Source of the DNA: Ottelia alismoides
Taxonomy: Eukaryota; Streptophyta; Magnoliopsida; Alismatales; Hydrocharitaceae
Direction of reading: 5' to 3'
Assembly: GCA_037367405.1 (NCBI GenBank)
Contig: JAZKJV010005757.1
Coordinates: forward strand, 154,639 to 218,638
Length of the DNA stretch: 64,000 nucleotides
Below, piece by piece: positions 1-12,671 of this stretch (position 1 is the first letter of the stretch; each line of letters opens with the position of its first letter). Under the pieces are notes generated by a model that ran no database searches, was not told the origin of the DNA, and saw nothing but the letters and a program-made list of their open reading frames with translations. The position numbers were made by a program, and so were the translations under genes.

Positions 1-631
1 TAGAGGTATACAATAGGGGTCCAAAACTCAACTTTCAAATCGTAGCTCCGCCAAATGCGAAACCACCGCCATTAAATAGCTTATATATACAATTAAAGGT
101 GAGTTTGGTGCATTTGGAGTTTTCATTTGTGAGATACGGGTCTGGGAAGTTGGGATTCTGGATTTTTATTCAGATCATAACTTTTTATCTGTACATTATT
201 TTTGAATGAAATCAATTTTGTATTTTTCTTTATTAAATTATCTATAACTTTCATGTTCAAAGTTTCTTTATTTGAGGTATAAAAAGTGGAACCAAAAATA
301 GATCCCAAAATGAATAAAGAGTGGATAAAAAGAATAGGTATTTTGACTGTATTTTGACCCTTATCTCCCCCTACTTTATTCCTTGTCGACCTATTCATCA
401 AGATGCCTAGGTCTCAGGGTTTCGGGTCATAAAATACATACAATATTTTATTCTTTTTTGTCTTTTCTTTTATTTATTCTATAATTTTGGCTTTAATTAC
501 AGTATTTTATACACTATTTACATGCACATGCATGAATGCTAAGATGCTGGATTTAAGGCTATTTACACACATTTACTAGGGTTTTAGAGGCCAAAATGAT
601 AGAATAAAGATGATGAAATGTGGATTCATTA
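1..631 (-). repeat. Ty3/gypsy LTR, 5' part, inverted
   Basis: Read on the - strand, the segment begins at 631 with TAATGAATCC followed by a T-rich stretch. The same opening recurs at 4208 (+), 9848 (-), 15253 (+) and 20987 (-). A block near 360-420 resembles 20697-20770 of the copy ending at 20987. It abuts the RNase H coding remnant directly, so this LTR interrupts the gypsy pol region. The LTR runs off the left window edge. An open frame at 123-401 has no recognisable content. Confidence 0.6.
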
Positions 632-2122
632 GGTACCTCATGGCAAAGAAGGATGCCAAAGCCAGATTGACCATATGGATCCTTCTACTCCAGGAGTTTG
701 ATATAGAGATTAAGGATAAACCTGGAGTCAAGAAGTGGCGGATCATCTCTCCCGATTAGAGCATCTTGAGGATTCTGAGCAGACAGAGCCTATTTGTGAG
801 ACCTTCCCAGATGAGGCGATCCTTGCTTTCGCCTCACTCCCATGGTATGTCGATATTATGAACTATCTTGTCGTCAAGAAAGTTCCACAAGATTGGCCCA
901 GACAGAGACTTGAGACCTTCCTCGCGAAGGCCAAGTTTTACCATTGGGAGGATCCTGTCCTTTACCACGAGGAAGGGGATAGCGTCTGGCGTAGGTGCAT
1001 TCCTCAGGAGGAGCACCACAGCGTCCTCACTTACTGCCACAAGCTTGAGGCAGGAGGACATCACTCTGGGAGGAGAACGGCACAGAAAGTGCTCCAATCC
1101 GGCCTATGGTGGCCTACCCTCTTCAAGGACTCTGATGAGTTCGTGAAGAGGTGTACTGACTGTCAGAGGATGGGCACTTGTGGACAACGTGATATGATGT
1201 CGATGCAACCCATTCACTTTTGTGAGATTTTTGACGCATGGGGCATCGATTTCATGGGTCCATTCCCTAGGAGTCAAGGATTCGAGTACATTCTGTTGGT
1301 CGTGGATTATGTTAGTCGTTGGGTTGAGGCCATCCTCGCCCGAACCGCAGATGCTAGGACTGTTTGCCGATTTTTGAGGAAGCATATCATTTCACGGTTT
1401 GGGGTCCCTCGAGTGTTGATATCTGATGGGGGGTCTCATTTCATCAACGACAAGTAAAGTCCCATGCTAGCGAGTTCAGCATAGATCATCGAGTTGCCAC
1501 TCCATACCACCCGCAGACGAATGGTCTTGCTGAAGTGTCGAACAGGGAGATCAAGACTATATTGCAGAAAGTCGTCCGCCCTGACTGAAAGGATTGGTCA
1601 CAGCTTTTGGACTCGGTCTTGTGGGCATATAGGACGTCTTTCAAGACTCCTTTGGGTACATCTCCCTTTCGCCTCGTTTATGGTAAGCCCTGCCATTTAC
1701 CTGTTGAGCTGAGACATAGGTCACTTTGGGTTGTTACAGATATACTTTTGGATCCAGAGAGTGTAGGAGATCAGAGGAGGGCAGAGTTAGCAGCCTTGGA
1801 GGAGCTTCGCGATACCGCCTTTTCAAACAGCCTACATTATAAGGAGAGAGTGAAGGAGTGGCATGATTCTCATATCAGCCACAAGCATTTTGAGCCAGGA
1901 CAGAGAGTATGGCTGTTTGATGCTAGGCTTCGTCTATTTCCAGGGAAGCTACAGATCAAATGGAAGGGACCTTACTTGGTTAGAAAGGTACATGACAATG
2001 GAAGTATAGATATATCTGAGTTGTCTTCTGATGTTACCTTTTGAGTGAACGGTCAGCGGCTCAAGCCGTATCTAGATCATGAGCCGCAGGTCATTGATGT
2101 TGCCCCAATTCACTTTGCGTAA
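632..2122 (+). pseudogene. Ty3/gypsy pol remnant: RNase H end plus integrase, broken
   Basis: The end of RNase H is readable from 632 ([16 protein letters not shown], then a frame change near 735 into ADHLSRLE). Integrase follows, with an HHCC zinc module near 1030-1170 (GGHHSGR ... CTDCQRMG). The catalytic core has its first Asp in GIDFMGPF (about 1245) and second in ISDGGSHF (about 1425). A frameshift near 1456 and a TGA at 1586-1588 break the core; the catalytic Glu ([11 protein letters not shown]) lies beyond the frameshift. The C-terminal part (WAYRTSFKTPLG, then FEPGQRVWLFDARLRLFPGKL) is typical of Athila/Tat-type plant gypsy elements. A further TGA at 2042-2044 precedes the end. Upstream RT and protease are missing, cut off by the LTR at 1-631. 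It cannot make a working enzyme. Confidence 0.85.
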
Positions 2123-2254
2123 GATGTGGTCTCTTGACTCACATCTATTGCATCTCATGCCTGATTATCATTGTTCTTCCGACTTGTATAGATCCAGTTG
2201 TCCATATTATTCTATTCTTTAATCCCACACCTCTTTTCTCATCTTATGATTATG

Positions 2255-2287
2255 CTATACTTAGGGTGTACTTTACCCTAAGTATAG
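2255..2287 (+). repeat. Hairpin 1 with PPT-like right arm
   Basis: CTATACTTAGGGT and ACCCTAAGTATAG pair perfectly over 13 bp around a 7-base loop. The right arm runs into a G tract (AGTATAGGGGGG), the same motif as the true PPT at 4198. Confidence 0.8.
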
Positions 2288-2342
2288 GGGGGTGTAGGAC
2301 TCTCGGGTATTCTATTTGATTCTTTCTACCCCTGTTTTGTTG

Positions 2343-2376
2343 CCTATACTTAGGTATATTTCACCCTAAGTATAGG
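2343..2376 (+). repeat. Hairpin 2 with PPT-like right arm
   Basis: CCTATACTTAGG pairs with CCTAAGTATAGG around a short AT-rich loop. It is a second copy of the structure at 2255. Confidence 0.75.
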
Positions 2377-2426
2377 AAGGGAGACCCTGTACATTCTCAC
2401 TCGGCTTTCCGTTTGTGTACAGCCTG

Positions 2427-2462
2427 CTATACTTAGGATTATTTGATCTGTAGTATAGGGGG
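2427..2462 (+). repeat. Hairpin 3, degenerate
   Basis: CTATACTTAG pairs imperfectly with CTGTAGTATAG and is followed by GGGG. It is a decayed third copy of the 2255 and 2343 structures. Confidence 0.55.
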
Positions 2463-4197
2463 AAATGCCGAGATCCTCTTGGATTTCTATTCTTTCATTC
2501 GTTTTTATATATAGCATTCCTTTTCACTTTCCTATACTAAGCACGAGTTATGTCTTCTTCATCGCTCTTGACTCTGAGGACATCGTTCCAGCTAAGTATA
2601 GGGGGTGTGTATATATTTCATATATACTTTAGCCATAACGCTTACTTTGTGTGAGTGTGTTAATAAATATAAATGGCTAAAAAACCCAAAAATCCATAAA
2701 AATTAAAAATTTTCCTTGTAAATAAAATTCTTTTATTGCACATACATAGCTAGTGTACAAATTATTTTTGTAAAAATATTTGTAAAAATCTCTGTGTATA
2801 AATAGCTTGTAAATATTTTCATATCAAAATTATGTATATAGTACAAATTTTTGTAAAATGTTTTGAAAATCAAAAGTTTGCAAAAACCTTGTGTAAATTT
2901 GTGTACATATTTTGCAAAACTTGCATTCATGCATACATCCATGTTTTCAAAATATTTTTCAAAAATTTTGCACATGTGTAAATAGTTTGTAAATTGCATC
3001 TTTGTAAATACTTGTAAAGTTTTTCCTGGATCATAGTTGACATTTAAACTAGCCTGGAATTAAATTGGAAAATGGAGCTTGATTAAGATCTTAATCCACC
3101 TAATTATAAGAGGAACCTTATAGGGCTAAGGGTTGAGACTTTCCAGGTCCATGGTGACTTAATTCTTTGAGTCCACTAGGCTATGATCATATGTCATCTC
3201 AATGAGCCTAAGTAGAGCACTTAATAACACACACATGACTCATATAGACAATGGCTTGACTTGGACCCGCACTTTACACCGAGCTCTCTACGGATGAGGT
3301 GGTGAGGAGGCAGTCTTCCTTTACTTTGGGGTAGCATAAGAGGGTAGTACTTCTAGGCGGAACCTCTCTTCTTCTTTTAGTGAAGGAAGTGCATCTCAAC
3401 TTGGTCTGGTTGCGATGAGATCTAACGACAGGAGTTGTGGCTTGCAATAATGCTTCAAAAGAGGGATAGTCTACTGGCTCAAGAGGAAAAACTCCTTATG
3501 TATATATACTGCACTTTGTAGATATGTTGTACAGATGCACATCAAAAAAATGCAAAAAGAAAATAACTCCAAAGAAGTGGTGGGTCTGATAGAAAATGAT
3601 AATCCCACCGGAGTGTATATAGTGCAATAAGCAAAGCTTGAGACTCATGTTCCATCTTATGTAGCTTGCAGCAGGAAGACTTAGCTACACTGGTTGAGCT
3701 CTCAGGGATACATGGCTACACTGGCCATGGTCCATTCTCTTCTTCCCCCTCTTCTTGAGCCGGTTGAACTTGAACTTAGAAGGGAATACCCCGCTCCTCG
3801 AGGAAAGAGTGGCCAGACTAGGGTCATAGAGTTACCTTGTTGGGGAGGGTTGTCATTTTGCTACTTCTGAGGTGGAGAGCTATACCTCACTTACACAGTA
3901 CAAGGAAAGATTCAAGGTCTTCAGGGTTTGTGTATGTAGACTTGTTCTGATCTGGATTATTGAGGAGTCTTGACTATAGATTAGTGGATCTTAGAGGCTG
4001 TTCAGTTTTAAACTCGAGTCCAAATAAGGTTCCGACACATTAATAATCCAAAGATCTGATCGAGCTCCATATTTCAAATTAATGAAGGAAAGTTTAATAA
4101 TCAGCATCGATCCGTGCATTTTTCCCCTCTTTTTCTTTTTCCTTTCTTTTTCACTTCTTTTTCAAATAAGTGTTTGGTAAGGGACTAGCAAAGTTAA

Positions 4198-4207
4198 GTA
4201 TAGGGGG
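4198..4207 (+). promoter_or_regulatory. Gypsy polypurine tract
   Basis: GTATAGGGGG sits immediately before the TGATGAATCC that opens the LTR at 4208. This is the expected place for the plus-strand primer. The same sequence is found inverted at 47667. Confidence 0.65.
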
Positions 4208-7200
4208 TGATGAATCCTCATTCATCACTCTTTATTCTTTTATTTTAGCTACAAAACCTTTGCAAAACACCATGTAGATATGTGTAAATAGAATAAATTA
4301 TCAAAATGCATGTATTGTGTAAATAGCCATAATTAGCATGTTTTTGTGCATAAATAAAAGAATAAAGAAATAAAAGAAACAGAGGGAAATATTTAGAATA
4401 AATATTGAGCGACCTAATCCCAAGGGAGGGCTCAGCATGGGCCTGACCGCAAAAGAAACCAAGTAGAGGGAGATATGGTCAATCACATTTGTACATACAC
4501 CTATGTATATAAATAAATTTATTTTCCTCAAAATAAAAATAAAAAGTGTTTCTTATATTTTGTATATATTTATAAAAATAACATAAAAATCACAAAAATA
4601 AAAATAAAAATAAAAATAATAAAATCCATGATATATACCATGTACATATGTGTATAAACCTATTTATTTACTAATGTAAATAAATCATAAAAATAAAATA
4701 AAAATGACTATTTATTCCGAATTTTACGTTGTAAATAAATAAAATATAAAATTGGAATAATTGTGCAAAAATAAACAATTAAAAATAAAAATAAAAAATA
4801 CATATATGTATATACCTATATATATAATAATAATATAATGTAAATACATAATTTATATTTCAAAAAAATAAATAAAAATCACAAAAAATACTTTGAAAAT
4901 AAACAAATATTTTTCATTTTGTAAATATTTTGAAATAAGGTCATTATCTCTTTTATTTTGAATTTCTAAAATAATTTCCAATGGTGACTTCTGATTGGTC
5001 CACGGGGGATGTTGACCCCCGGTCAACTCCCCCCTCTGGACCACTCGTCCGCGGATCTTGCCCCCGACCCGATTTCTCAGATTTTTGTAGGCTTGATCCG
5101 ACCACCATTCATCGAAACCCGGAGCCCTGATTATCCTTGAATCATCCCTAATCCACGCCCGATCATCCTTCCAGGGATCCGAGCTTCACCGTGCTCTGCC
5201 CGACCCCATCTTCTCGGACCCTTCCTAGTATATTGTCTCACCTCCGGCCGCAATTTCACTCCATCTTTGGCTTCGCCCTTCCATTCCAGGACCTCCATCA
5301 CCCTCCTTAGAGTGACAGCTATCCGAGGGCGGTGTCGCAGTGAGGAGAAGGCGTCCCCAGCCACTGATCCGGTGAGCTCTTTAGCCGTGCGCCGCCGCGA
5401 GGTGTGCCAAGCCTCGGACCACGACGAATCCTTGAGGCAAAGACCACCGGAGGTCGAGCATCTCCAGCCCAGTCGACCTCAGCCATCAGGTAGTCCCGAC
5501 ACCCTCTAGATTAGCTTAATTTCAATTTACGCCCAATCGCGTCGCCGGCCGATTTCCACCAATCCGCTCATCCGTAGACCCATCTGATCATCGATTCACG
5601 ATCACGAGACTCCTATCCACCTTCTTCACCCATCCGATCACCTTGGTTCGCCCCAAAACCAAGAAGTGGACCTCCATCGCCGTCGCTTCGCCGGAGGTCT
5701 CCACTCCGACCCATTTGTCCATCCATTCCACCCCCTGACGGGTCGAGGCACTTTGCCCTTGACCCAGGAGTTTTGATGTGTTGTTTTGATGGTCGAAGAG
5801 ACCCATCTGAGGGTCCAAGAGTTCGAGCACAACCACTTCGAGCCTCGTTCGTTGTCGGAGCTCCCCGGAGCTTCTCGGCTTCATCGGAGGTGCCCACCAG
5901 CTGCGGACCACCATGACGGATCTCTTCCACATCTCAGCAGCCTCATCGGAGCCCCCCACCGCGCGCATTGGGCCGGCGAACTTCGCCGGTGAGGTGTTCT
6001 TGGAGGAGCTCCAGCTACCGTCCGATCAGCCCCTCTGCTCCAGTTCTGATCCGGACTGCTCGTTCACGCGAGATCTGCACCGTTCGATCCATCAGGGCTT
6101 CGATCTGGACCGATCATCGACGAAGAGGTGTCTTCTGTTCTCAGCCATCGGATATCTATGTGGCGCTTCCTCGACCGTCGATCTTAAATAAAGGGGTAAT
6201 TTGCACTTAGTCCCCTCCTCCTTTGCTTTTTATCATTTAGTCCTGTAAATATTAGTTTACGTTGTTTTTATTTTGGAACAATTACAGTTAGGACCCTATG
6301 TTTATTTTATTTGCACTTTAGTCCCTACCTATGTGAGACACGTGCTTCGTCACGTGAGGGTTGGACATTTTGCATGTTTGGTCATGTGTTACATGTGTGT
6401 TATTGATTGAATATTTTGAAATAGGAATTACACTTATACCCCTCTGTGTCTGAGCCACGTGCTACGCGTGTTTTGTGGGCTTTTTGCATTCCAGGCCCTG
6501 CACTTTCCTTATGTGTTATTGATTGTTCCTAGAAATATGTTTTCTTGCATTTAGGTCCATGACTGCTATGTGCCTTATTTTTATTAAATAAAATATCAAA
6601 TTAAATCCAAATTAGGTGAAATTTGGATACGTAGCTCCTGCCACTGTGTAAAATTTTCTTTAAAATTTTGGGATATTTTCGAGGCTTCTCCTATTTTTAA
6701 AAAATCAAAAATACGCATTTTTGTTACTATCTGAATTGAAAAATCAAAGAAAAATATAAAAATTTATCTAGAAAATATAAAGAAAATCAGGATTTATTTG
6801 TTTTGTTGTGTTTGAGTTGCTATCAAATTTTTGTGCTTTTTGGATTTATAAAAACCAAAAAAATTAAAAAACACTAAAAACTTTATAAAAAATTCCAAAA
6901 AATTCTATAAAAATCAAAAAATATAAACTCTTTTCCTGTAGCTTAGTTTTTACATATATTTTTCATAAAAATTGCCTCCAAACTTTTATGGATCAATTTT
7001 ATATTTTTAGTTGATCTTTCAAGTCTGGCTACATAGTAGCCCATATTTTTCCTCTTTCTTTATTTTTAGAAAATTAAATAAAAATTGAAAAATACTGAAA
7101 AATTCACCAAAAACATTTAAAAACATAAAAAACACAAAAACAATTTTATTTTAATTTTTGAAGTATTTTTGAATGTTCAATAAATTGTTGTTGTTGCTTG

Positions 7201-7420
7201 TTTTTATCTTTTCTCATATTTTACTTATTAATAAAAATACAAAAAAATTAAAAACAATTAAAATCCACCAAAAAATATTTTATTCTTTATTTTTGATTTT
7301 AACTACTTCGTAGGCCACAAGGCTAACTCGTGCTCCCTGAGTCCGACCCTGGTCGCTATACTAGGTTAATAAAATTAGCGAGGACCGCTTTTTGATTTTG
7401 ATTATTTTATACCTTGTTTG
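4208..7420 (+). repeat. Ty3/gypsy long LTR (3' LTR of the + element)
   Basis: It opens at TGATGAATCC directly after the PPT. It comprises AT-rich flanks and a GC-rich middle (about 4990-6190), a composition shared with the inverted copy at 7430-9848; matching landmarks include the segment near 4380-4500 versus 9590-9760. Open frames in the GC-rich middle occur on both strands and show no recognisable domain, so I do not call genes there. The right end is uncertain; a gypsy-like end motif (GCTCCCTGAGTCCGACC) lies near 7331. Confidence 0.6.
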
Positions 7421-7429
7421 GTGGTTCTT

Positions 7430-9848
7430 ATATTTTTCTTGTTGACTGATTCTCCGAGATTTGGGTCGCAATGACCCGAGATTGATTTCTACCTTGCCCG
7501 GATTTAGGAGGCAATTTTTTCGGTCGATCAACTTGCAAATATGAAAAGTAAATATTCAATCCATAAAAGAAGATAAGTTCAAGGGAAACAATGCAAATAA
7601 CCCAAAAAGACATGTGACGAAGCACATGGTTCCATACAAGCAGGACTAAAATTTAAATATGAGAAACTACAGGTACTAGAAAGCAAAATGGTTCAATTGT
7701 GATTTTATTTTACAGACTAAAATAAAAAAGAAAATAAATACAAGGAAGAAAGTGCAATATACCCATGAGCTGCACGTGAGAAGTGCGTGAGAGGACGCGT
7801 GGCAGTTGCTAATGAGGCGCGATCGTGCGGCTCTGGACGCGTCAGATGTCAGATCCGACAGCTATCAAATGGTCGGCGACGTGGCTGGTACGGGGCCATT
7901 AGATCTGACATCTAACGGCATGACACCTCCAGAGGATGAACGGGTGCGATGAAGTCTGGGAGGTGGGGGATATCCAACGGCAGAGAAGACGTCTGGAAGA
8001 ACTAAGCCTAGGCGACTTTCGTCGGACCCAAGGATCGAATCCTGGGCTCCGATGAAAGATCTTAAGGCACCGGTGGAGTCGTGGGCCTCTTCCGCTTCGG
8101 ATGAACAGACCCGATGGAGTAGCTGATGGTCGGATGATCGTGACAACGTCGTAGACCTGGAGCTACTCTGGTGAGTCTCAGAGGGATGGAATCGGGCGTC
8201 CTCGAAGCGTTCTTTCACCTACAAAGGGTAGTTGGGACATGGGGCGATGCTCTGGTCCAGGTTATTTGGAATAAACACCAAAGAAGCGAGGGTGAATGGG
8301 TGCGGGTCTCCGGCGAAGGTGATAGGGGAGACCTAACTCCTAATCTCAATGCGATGATCGATGGTAAGGGTGATCAGGATTTGGAAGAAGATGGAGGGCG
8401 AGTGTGGGTTTCGATCTGAGCGGACGGATGCGAGTGACGGAGCTCCGACCGGTTGGTCAGAGCTGGCGGAGCGATTGCGGAGATAAATGGGAAGATTAAA
8501 CAAAAGACTGAGCTAGGAACGGTGTAATGGATACTTGAAGGTCTAAGTGTGATCCTGAGCTCTAGGGGAGGTGAACGGCGGGGTTGTGGCCTCGACCACG
8601 CTGCAGTTGGCGAAGGAGGTCCTTGCGGCGGTTCTCCGGCCACGACAGGTGAACTGCGGCTACACAACACCTCTCCGAGCACCAAGGGTGGCCTCCGACG
8701 GCTGTCACTTCGGCGGAGGTATCTAGGGTATCAGAAAGAGGTGCGACGTGAGCTGGTGAGCTGGGGAGACGAGTGAAGCATTTATGGGGTAGTCCCAAGT
8801 AGTCGGAAGATTCAGATTAAAGCACGTGAACCGAGGGGAGGATCCCTAAAGGAATCAACATGCGAGGATCGTGGATCTCCCCTCGATAATCGGAACATCG
8901 AAATGAAGAAGATGGTGGTCGGATCAGGTCTGGATAATTTGGTGAAAAGCGTGCAGAAATCGGATCCGACCGAAGGAAGGTCCAGGGGGACAATTGACCG
9001 AGGTCAACAATCCGTCATGGACCAATCAGGTGCGGCGGGGGAAGATGACAAAATAGACTAGACGACAAAATAGTAGAAAATTCAAAAATAAATAGATAAA
9101 AAATAAATGATTTTAAATTAAAAAATAAATAAAATGAAAAATGTTTCTTTTTTTTCAAAGGATTTTCTATGATTTTTATTTTTTTATGAAAAGTAAATTA
9201 TGGTATATACATTATAATGTATTATATATAGGTATAAAATACCTATGTATTTTGTATAATTATTTTTAATTTGTTATTTTACACAAATACGCCAATTTTA
9301 TATTTTATTTATTTACAACATGATTTTTGGGGTTTAAAATTATTTTTGTTTTATTTTTATTATTTATCTACAAATATAAATAAATAAAGAAAGATACACA
9401 TATACATGTATTATATACAAGTGAGAGAGAGAATTTTATTCTAATTTTATTTTTATTTCATTTTTCTAATTTTTGTTTTATTTTTAGAAACATATACAAG
9501 AAAATAAAAAAACCTTTTTAATTTTTATTTTTGTAGAAATAAATTATATACATAGATGATATATATTACAAGGTGAAGTGGCTCTATCTCTCTCTACCTA
9601 TTTTATTTGCATCAGGCCCATACTGGGCCCTCTCTTGGGTTTGGTCACTCAATATTTATTCTAAATATTTCCTTATTTTTCTTTTATCATTTATTCTTTT
9701 ATTTTTACACAAATACATGCTAATTATGGAATATTAACACATGCATGCTTATTGTTAAATTATTGTATTTACAACTATTTACATGATGCTTTGCCAAGAT
9801 AATTAGCTAAAATAAAAAAAATAAAGAGTGATGAATGAGGATTCATCA
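7430..9848 (-). repeat. Ty3/gypsy long LTR, inverted copy
   Basis: Read on the - strand from 9848 it opens TGATGAATCCTCATTC and follows the copy at 4208 through AT-rich, GC-rich and AT-rich blocks. Landmarks include a CTTCGTCAC segment near 7610 that matches about 6345 of the + copy. The two copies form an inverted pair of about 5.6 kb. No gene was recognised inside. Confidence 0.6.
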
Positions 9849-9923
9849 CCCCACCCTCACCATTTGTTCTTTAACCCCTCTCCAAACACCTCCCCTCCTA
9901 CCCAAAACACATCTAAACATTTG

Positions 9924-10440
9924 ATAGGGTTCTAATTATCTGGGTCCCTACCCACCTGTAATCAGAGCCACAACTTCCACCCGTGCCTTTTTTTAGCGTT
10001 GCACATCCCAACCCCGACACCATCCTCCACTTCTTTCCCCAACAAATCCCACTCCCACCCCTCATACTTTATGACATCCAATAGAACTATGGTTGTTCAT
10101 GACACTCCTTACCACTTGTATTTTGAACCACAATTTCCACTCGAGCCCTTTTGGTTGTTGAACAACCCAACCTCATCATAGCATCCATTCCCTCCCCAAA
10201 AACTCCCACTCGAACCGCCAACTCATTCGAGAATCGAGTAGAGTTCTGATTATTTGGCTCCTTCCCCACCACCTGTAATATGAAATCACAACTTCTTGGT
10301 CCTTTCGACCATTGCATAATACAACTCTACCAACATCTCCATTCCCTCCCTATACTCCCCACTCCCAAACTCATTCGGACATCAAATAGAGTCCCAGGTA
10401 TCTATACCATGACCACTACCCAAGCACCTTCAGTTGTTGT
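9924..10440. repeat. Tandem repeat, ~150-158 bp period, about 3.4 units
   Basis: Successive units begin near 9924, 10081, 10239 and 10386 with variants of ATAGAGTTCTGATTAT. Each carries a diverged copy of a CCACCTGTAAT / CACAACTTCC block and a C-rich stretch. The short open frames in it have no recognisable content. Confidence 0.6.
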
Positions 10441-10480
10441 ATAACTCCTCTCTCTCTCTCTTTATATATATATATATATA
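10441..10480. repeat. CT and TA microsatellite
   Basis: A run of CT dinucleotides passes into a run of TA dinucleotides just left of the foldback element at 10488. Confidence 0.85.
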
Positions 10481-10487
10481 TGGAAAT

Positions 10488-10867
10488 TATCTAATGAGCC
10501 CTAAGCCCATTAGAATTGTATTGAGTACACTTATTTTTACTAATATTTTCTATCATTTTGAGCGTAATAATTTTTGGTTTACAACTGTTATATCATATTC
10601 TTACTATTTGTAACAATTTTCACAAAAGGAAAATAATACATTAATATTAAATAATAAGTAGTAAAAATAGAAAAGATATCAGTAATACAAACAAAGATAC
10701 AATCATTCTATATTAATTTACAGTTTTCTTTTGTGAAAATGATTACTAATAGTGAGAATATATACAACATTTGTAAATCAATAAGCAATGAATTCAATAT
10801 GAAAGAAAAATTAGTAAAAATGAGTGTGCTCATTACAATCGTAATTGGCTCGGGGCTCATTGGATAC
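10488..10867. mobile_element. Foldback MITE, unclassified
   Basis: The left arm (TATCTAATGAGCCC, then GTATTGAGTACAC) is matched by the reverse complement of the right end (TATCCAATGAGCCC, then GTAATGAGCACAC). Pairing continues imperfectly inward for well over 100 bp, including TTTTCACAAAAGG at about 10617 against CTTTTGTGAAAA at about 10730. No coding sequence is present. A target-site duplication could not be fixed because microsatellites flank both ends. Confidence 0.65.
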
Positions 10868-10939
10868 ACACTCTCTCTATACACAGACATACATACATAT
10901 GTGTGTATGTATGTATATGGTGAAGAAATAAGTTGGAAC

Positions 10940-12030
10940 TAACAACAAGATAAGGATAAAATCATTAACTGTAAGGGCGTTCTCTTGGAATTTCCTCCCA
11001 TGTAAGAATGTCCTTTCTGATGCTTCGATGATCATGGACCTCCACCTGTGAGAAGGATCATGCGATGGTCTACATGATAATATGATAGATCGTCAATAAG
11101 GCAAATTAAGACGATAGTGGTAGTGGCTCTCAAGTAACCCTCCAGCAATAAAAGCAATGCGTCGGTGTGGGCAGGGCAGTCCAAGTCTTCTTAGTACAAA
11201 GAAGTGCCTAAATTTGGATATGGTTTGGATCTCTAAATGAATCCAAGCCATATTACTTTAAACAATTGTTACTTGAGTTGGGCTTATTGAAAAGACCTTG
11301 ACGAGATCTATCAAATTATATGATTACTTGTATTGTTTGGGTAATATCTCAACAAGAGTACATCAACATTAGACTAGTTCCTCTAGGCAGAATCTAGAGA
11401 CGTGATGTACTATAAGCATATATTAGAACAATCGACTATGGAGTATCGACTCATTAAATTAAAGAACATATTGGTGTACCATTGTAGGAAATTAACCTTT
11501 GATGATGAATAATTTTAATATTTATTCCAATATCTTCTGATATTGAATGTACAACAACGAAGATCATTTGTTGCAAAGTAGTTTTTGTTCCTATAATGGC
11601 AATGAATACTATATTTGTTACTGAAGGTTTACATAGCGACGATTTATTCGCTAAATTATATATTTATTGTTGCTAAATTTAAGAACGCTTCAAAGAAAAG
11701 ATCAACAAATAACATTGTTATGTGATTCGTTGTTAGAAATATAGTAAAATTACGAAGTTTGTTGCAAATTTAAAGTATCAAGCAACAAATAATATACATT
11801 GGTATATGTTTAACTACGAAAGATATGAAAACGAACGTTGAAATATATCTAGTCTTAGGTCAATTTTGTTATAATGGAACAACCAAGATGGTCGAGGAGA
11901 TGTTGTGGCCAATGCTACCTTCAATGAAACAGTGGTTTCAAATCAAAACAACCTAAAGAGAAGGAATACTAATTTCTTGAAACTTATCCTTGGATTGAGA
12001 ACTCTATTCTTTGGGAGTCATATAAATCTG
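10940..12030. other. Unassigned sequence
   Basis: No gene was recognised and no long open frame is present. Scattered CAACAAAT and GTTGCTAAAT words at 11560-11830 hint at an old DNA transposon end, but I could not define boundaries. Confidence 0.4.
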
Positions 12031-12032
12031 AA

Positions 12033-12671
12033 GGGCCCGTTCGGTTCGGGATTAAGCAGGAATAAGGATGGGGAATAAGGAGAATAAGGGGGTGTTTGGA
12101 TAGTGGGTTTAGGTGGGTTAAACTGGTTGCAGGTAACCCATTTTTGGGTTTTGGTGTTTGGATAGAGGGTTAAACTGGAGGTGGGTTAGAAGTGGGTTTG
12201 GGGTGACGTGATTGTATTGGAGTTTGAAAAAATGAGAAGTTATTGTGATGTGATTGTATTGGAGTTTGAAAAAGTGAGTAGAAGTGGAGTAGTTTATAAT
12301 TTTTATATGATATGATGGTATAGTATATTATTTTTTGATGGAATTGATGACGGAGAATTGATTTATTTAATTTTTTAAAAAAGATAAAAAGTGGGACCCG
12401 CGTGGAGGGAGAAAATATGGGGTAGGGGAGTTAAACCACCCTTGGGGTGGTTTAACCCGATACAAGAACGCACCCTAAGAGTCTATTCTTTGTTCGGTCG
12501 GAGGATAGGAATAAGGAGAATAAGGTGAAATAAAAGTAGGTAAGGTAGGATAAACATAGGAATAAGAGTGAAATAAGATGGAATAATGGAGAATAGTTGT
12601 ACCACTGAGAACCGTGTTGCGAGGAGAATTGACCCATTATTCCAGGTCTTATTCTCCAACCAAACATGGCC
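12033..12671. mobile_element. Outer MITE, Tourist/Harbinger-like
   Basis: The left end GGGCCCGTTCGGTT and the reverse complement of the right end (CGGCCATGTTTGGTT) are imperfect terminal repeats. GAA flanks both sides (12030-12032 and 12072-12074 of the right flank numbering 12672-12674), fitting a 3-bp duplication. AATAAGG words recur through the interior. It is split by the MITE at 12088-12475. Confidence 0.55.
12088..12475. mobile_element. Inner MITE, Tourist/Harbinger-like
   Basis: It begins GGGGGTGTTTGG, ends GAACGCACCC and is flanked by TAA on both sides (12085-12087 and 12476-12478). It shares its termini and two GATGTGATTGTATTGGA segments with the element at 58789-59152. TAA duplications are the hallmark of PIF/Harbinger elements. 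It is noncoding. Confidence 0.75.

Larger units (their letters stand above)
2123..4197 (+). other. Gypsy 3' untranslated internal region
   Basis: No coding content was recognised between the end of integrase and the PPT at 4198. The first 500 bases hold short hairpins built from the motif CTATACTTAGGG and its complement. A related block occurs on the - strand near 55650, which ties the two gypsy copies together. The rest is AT-rich sequence followed by unique-looking sequence. Long integrase-to-LTR spacers are common in Athila/Tat elements. Confidence 0.55.

Noticed and set aside
5131..6210. Several open frames in the GC-rich middle of the gypsy LTR
   Set aside because: Frames overlap on both strands, have no recognisable domains and recur only as LTR sequence.
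7865..8798. Open frames in the inverted LTR
   Set aside because: Same reason: GC-rich LTR middle with shadow frames on both strands.
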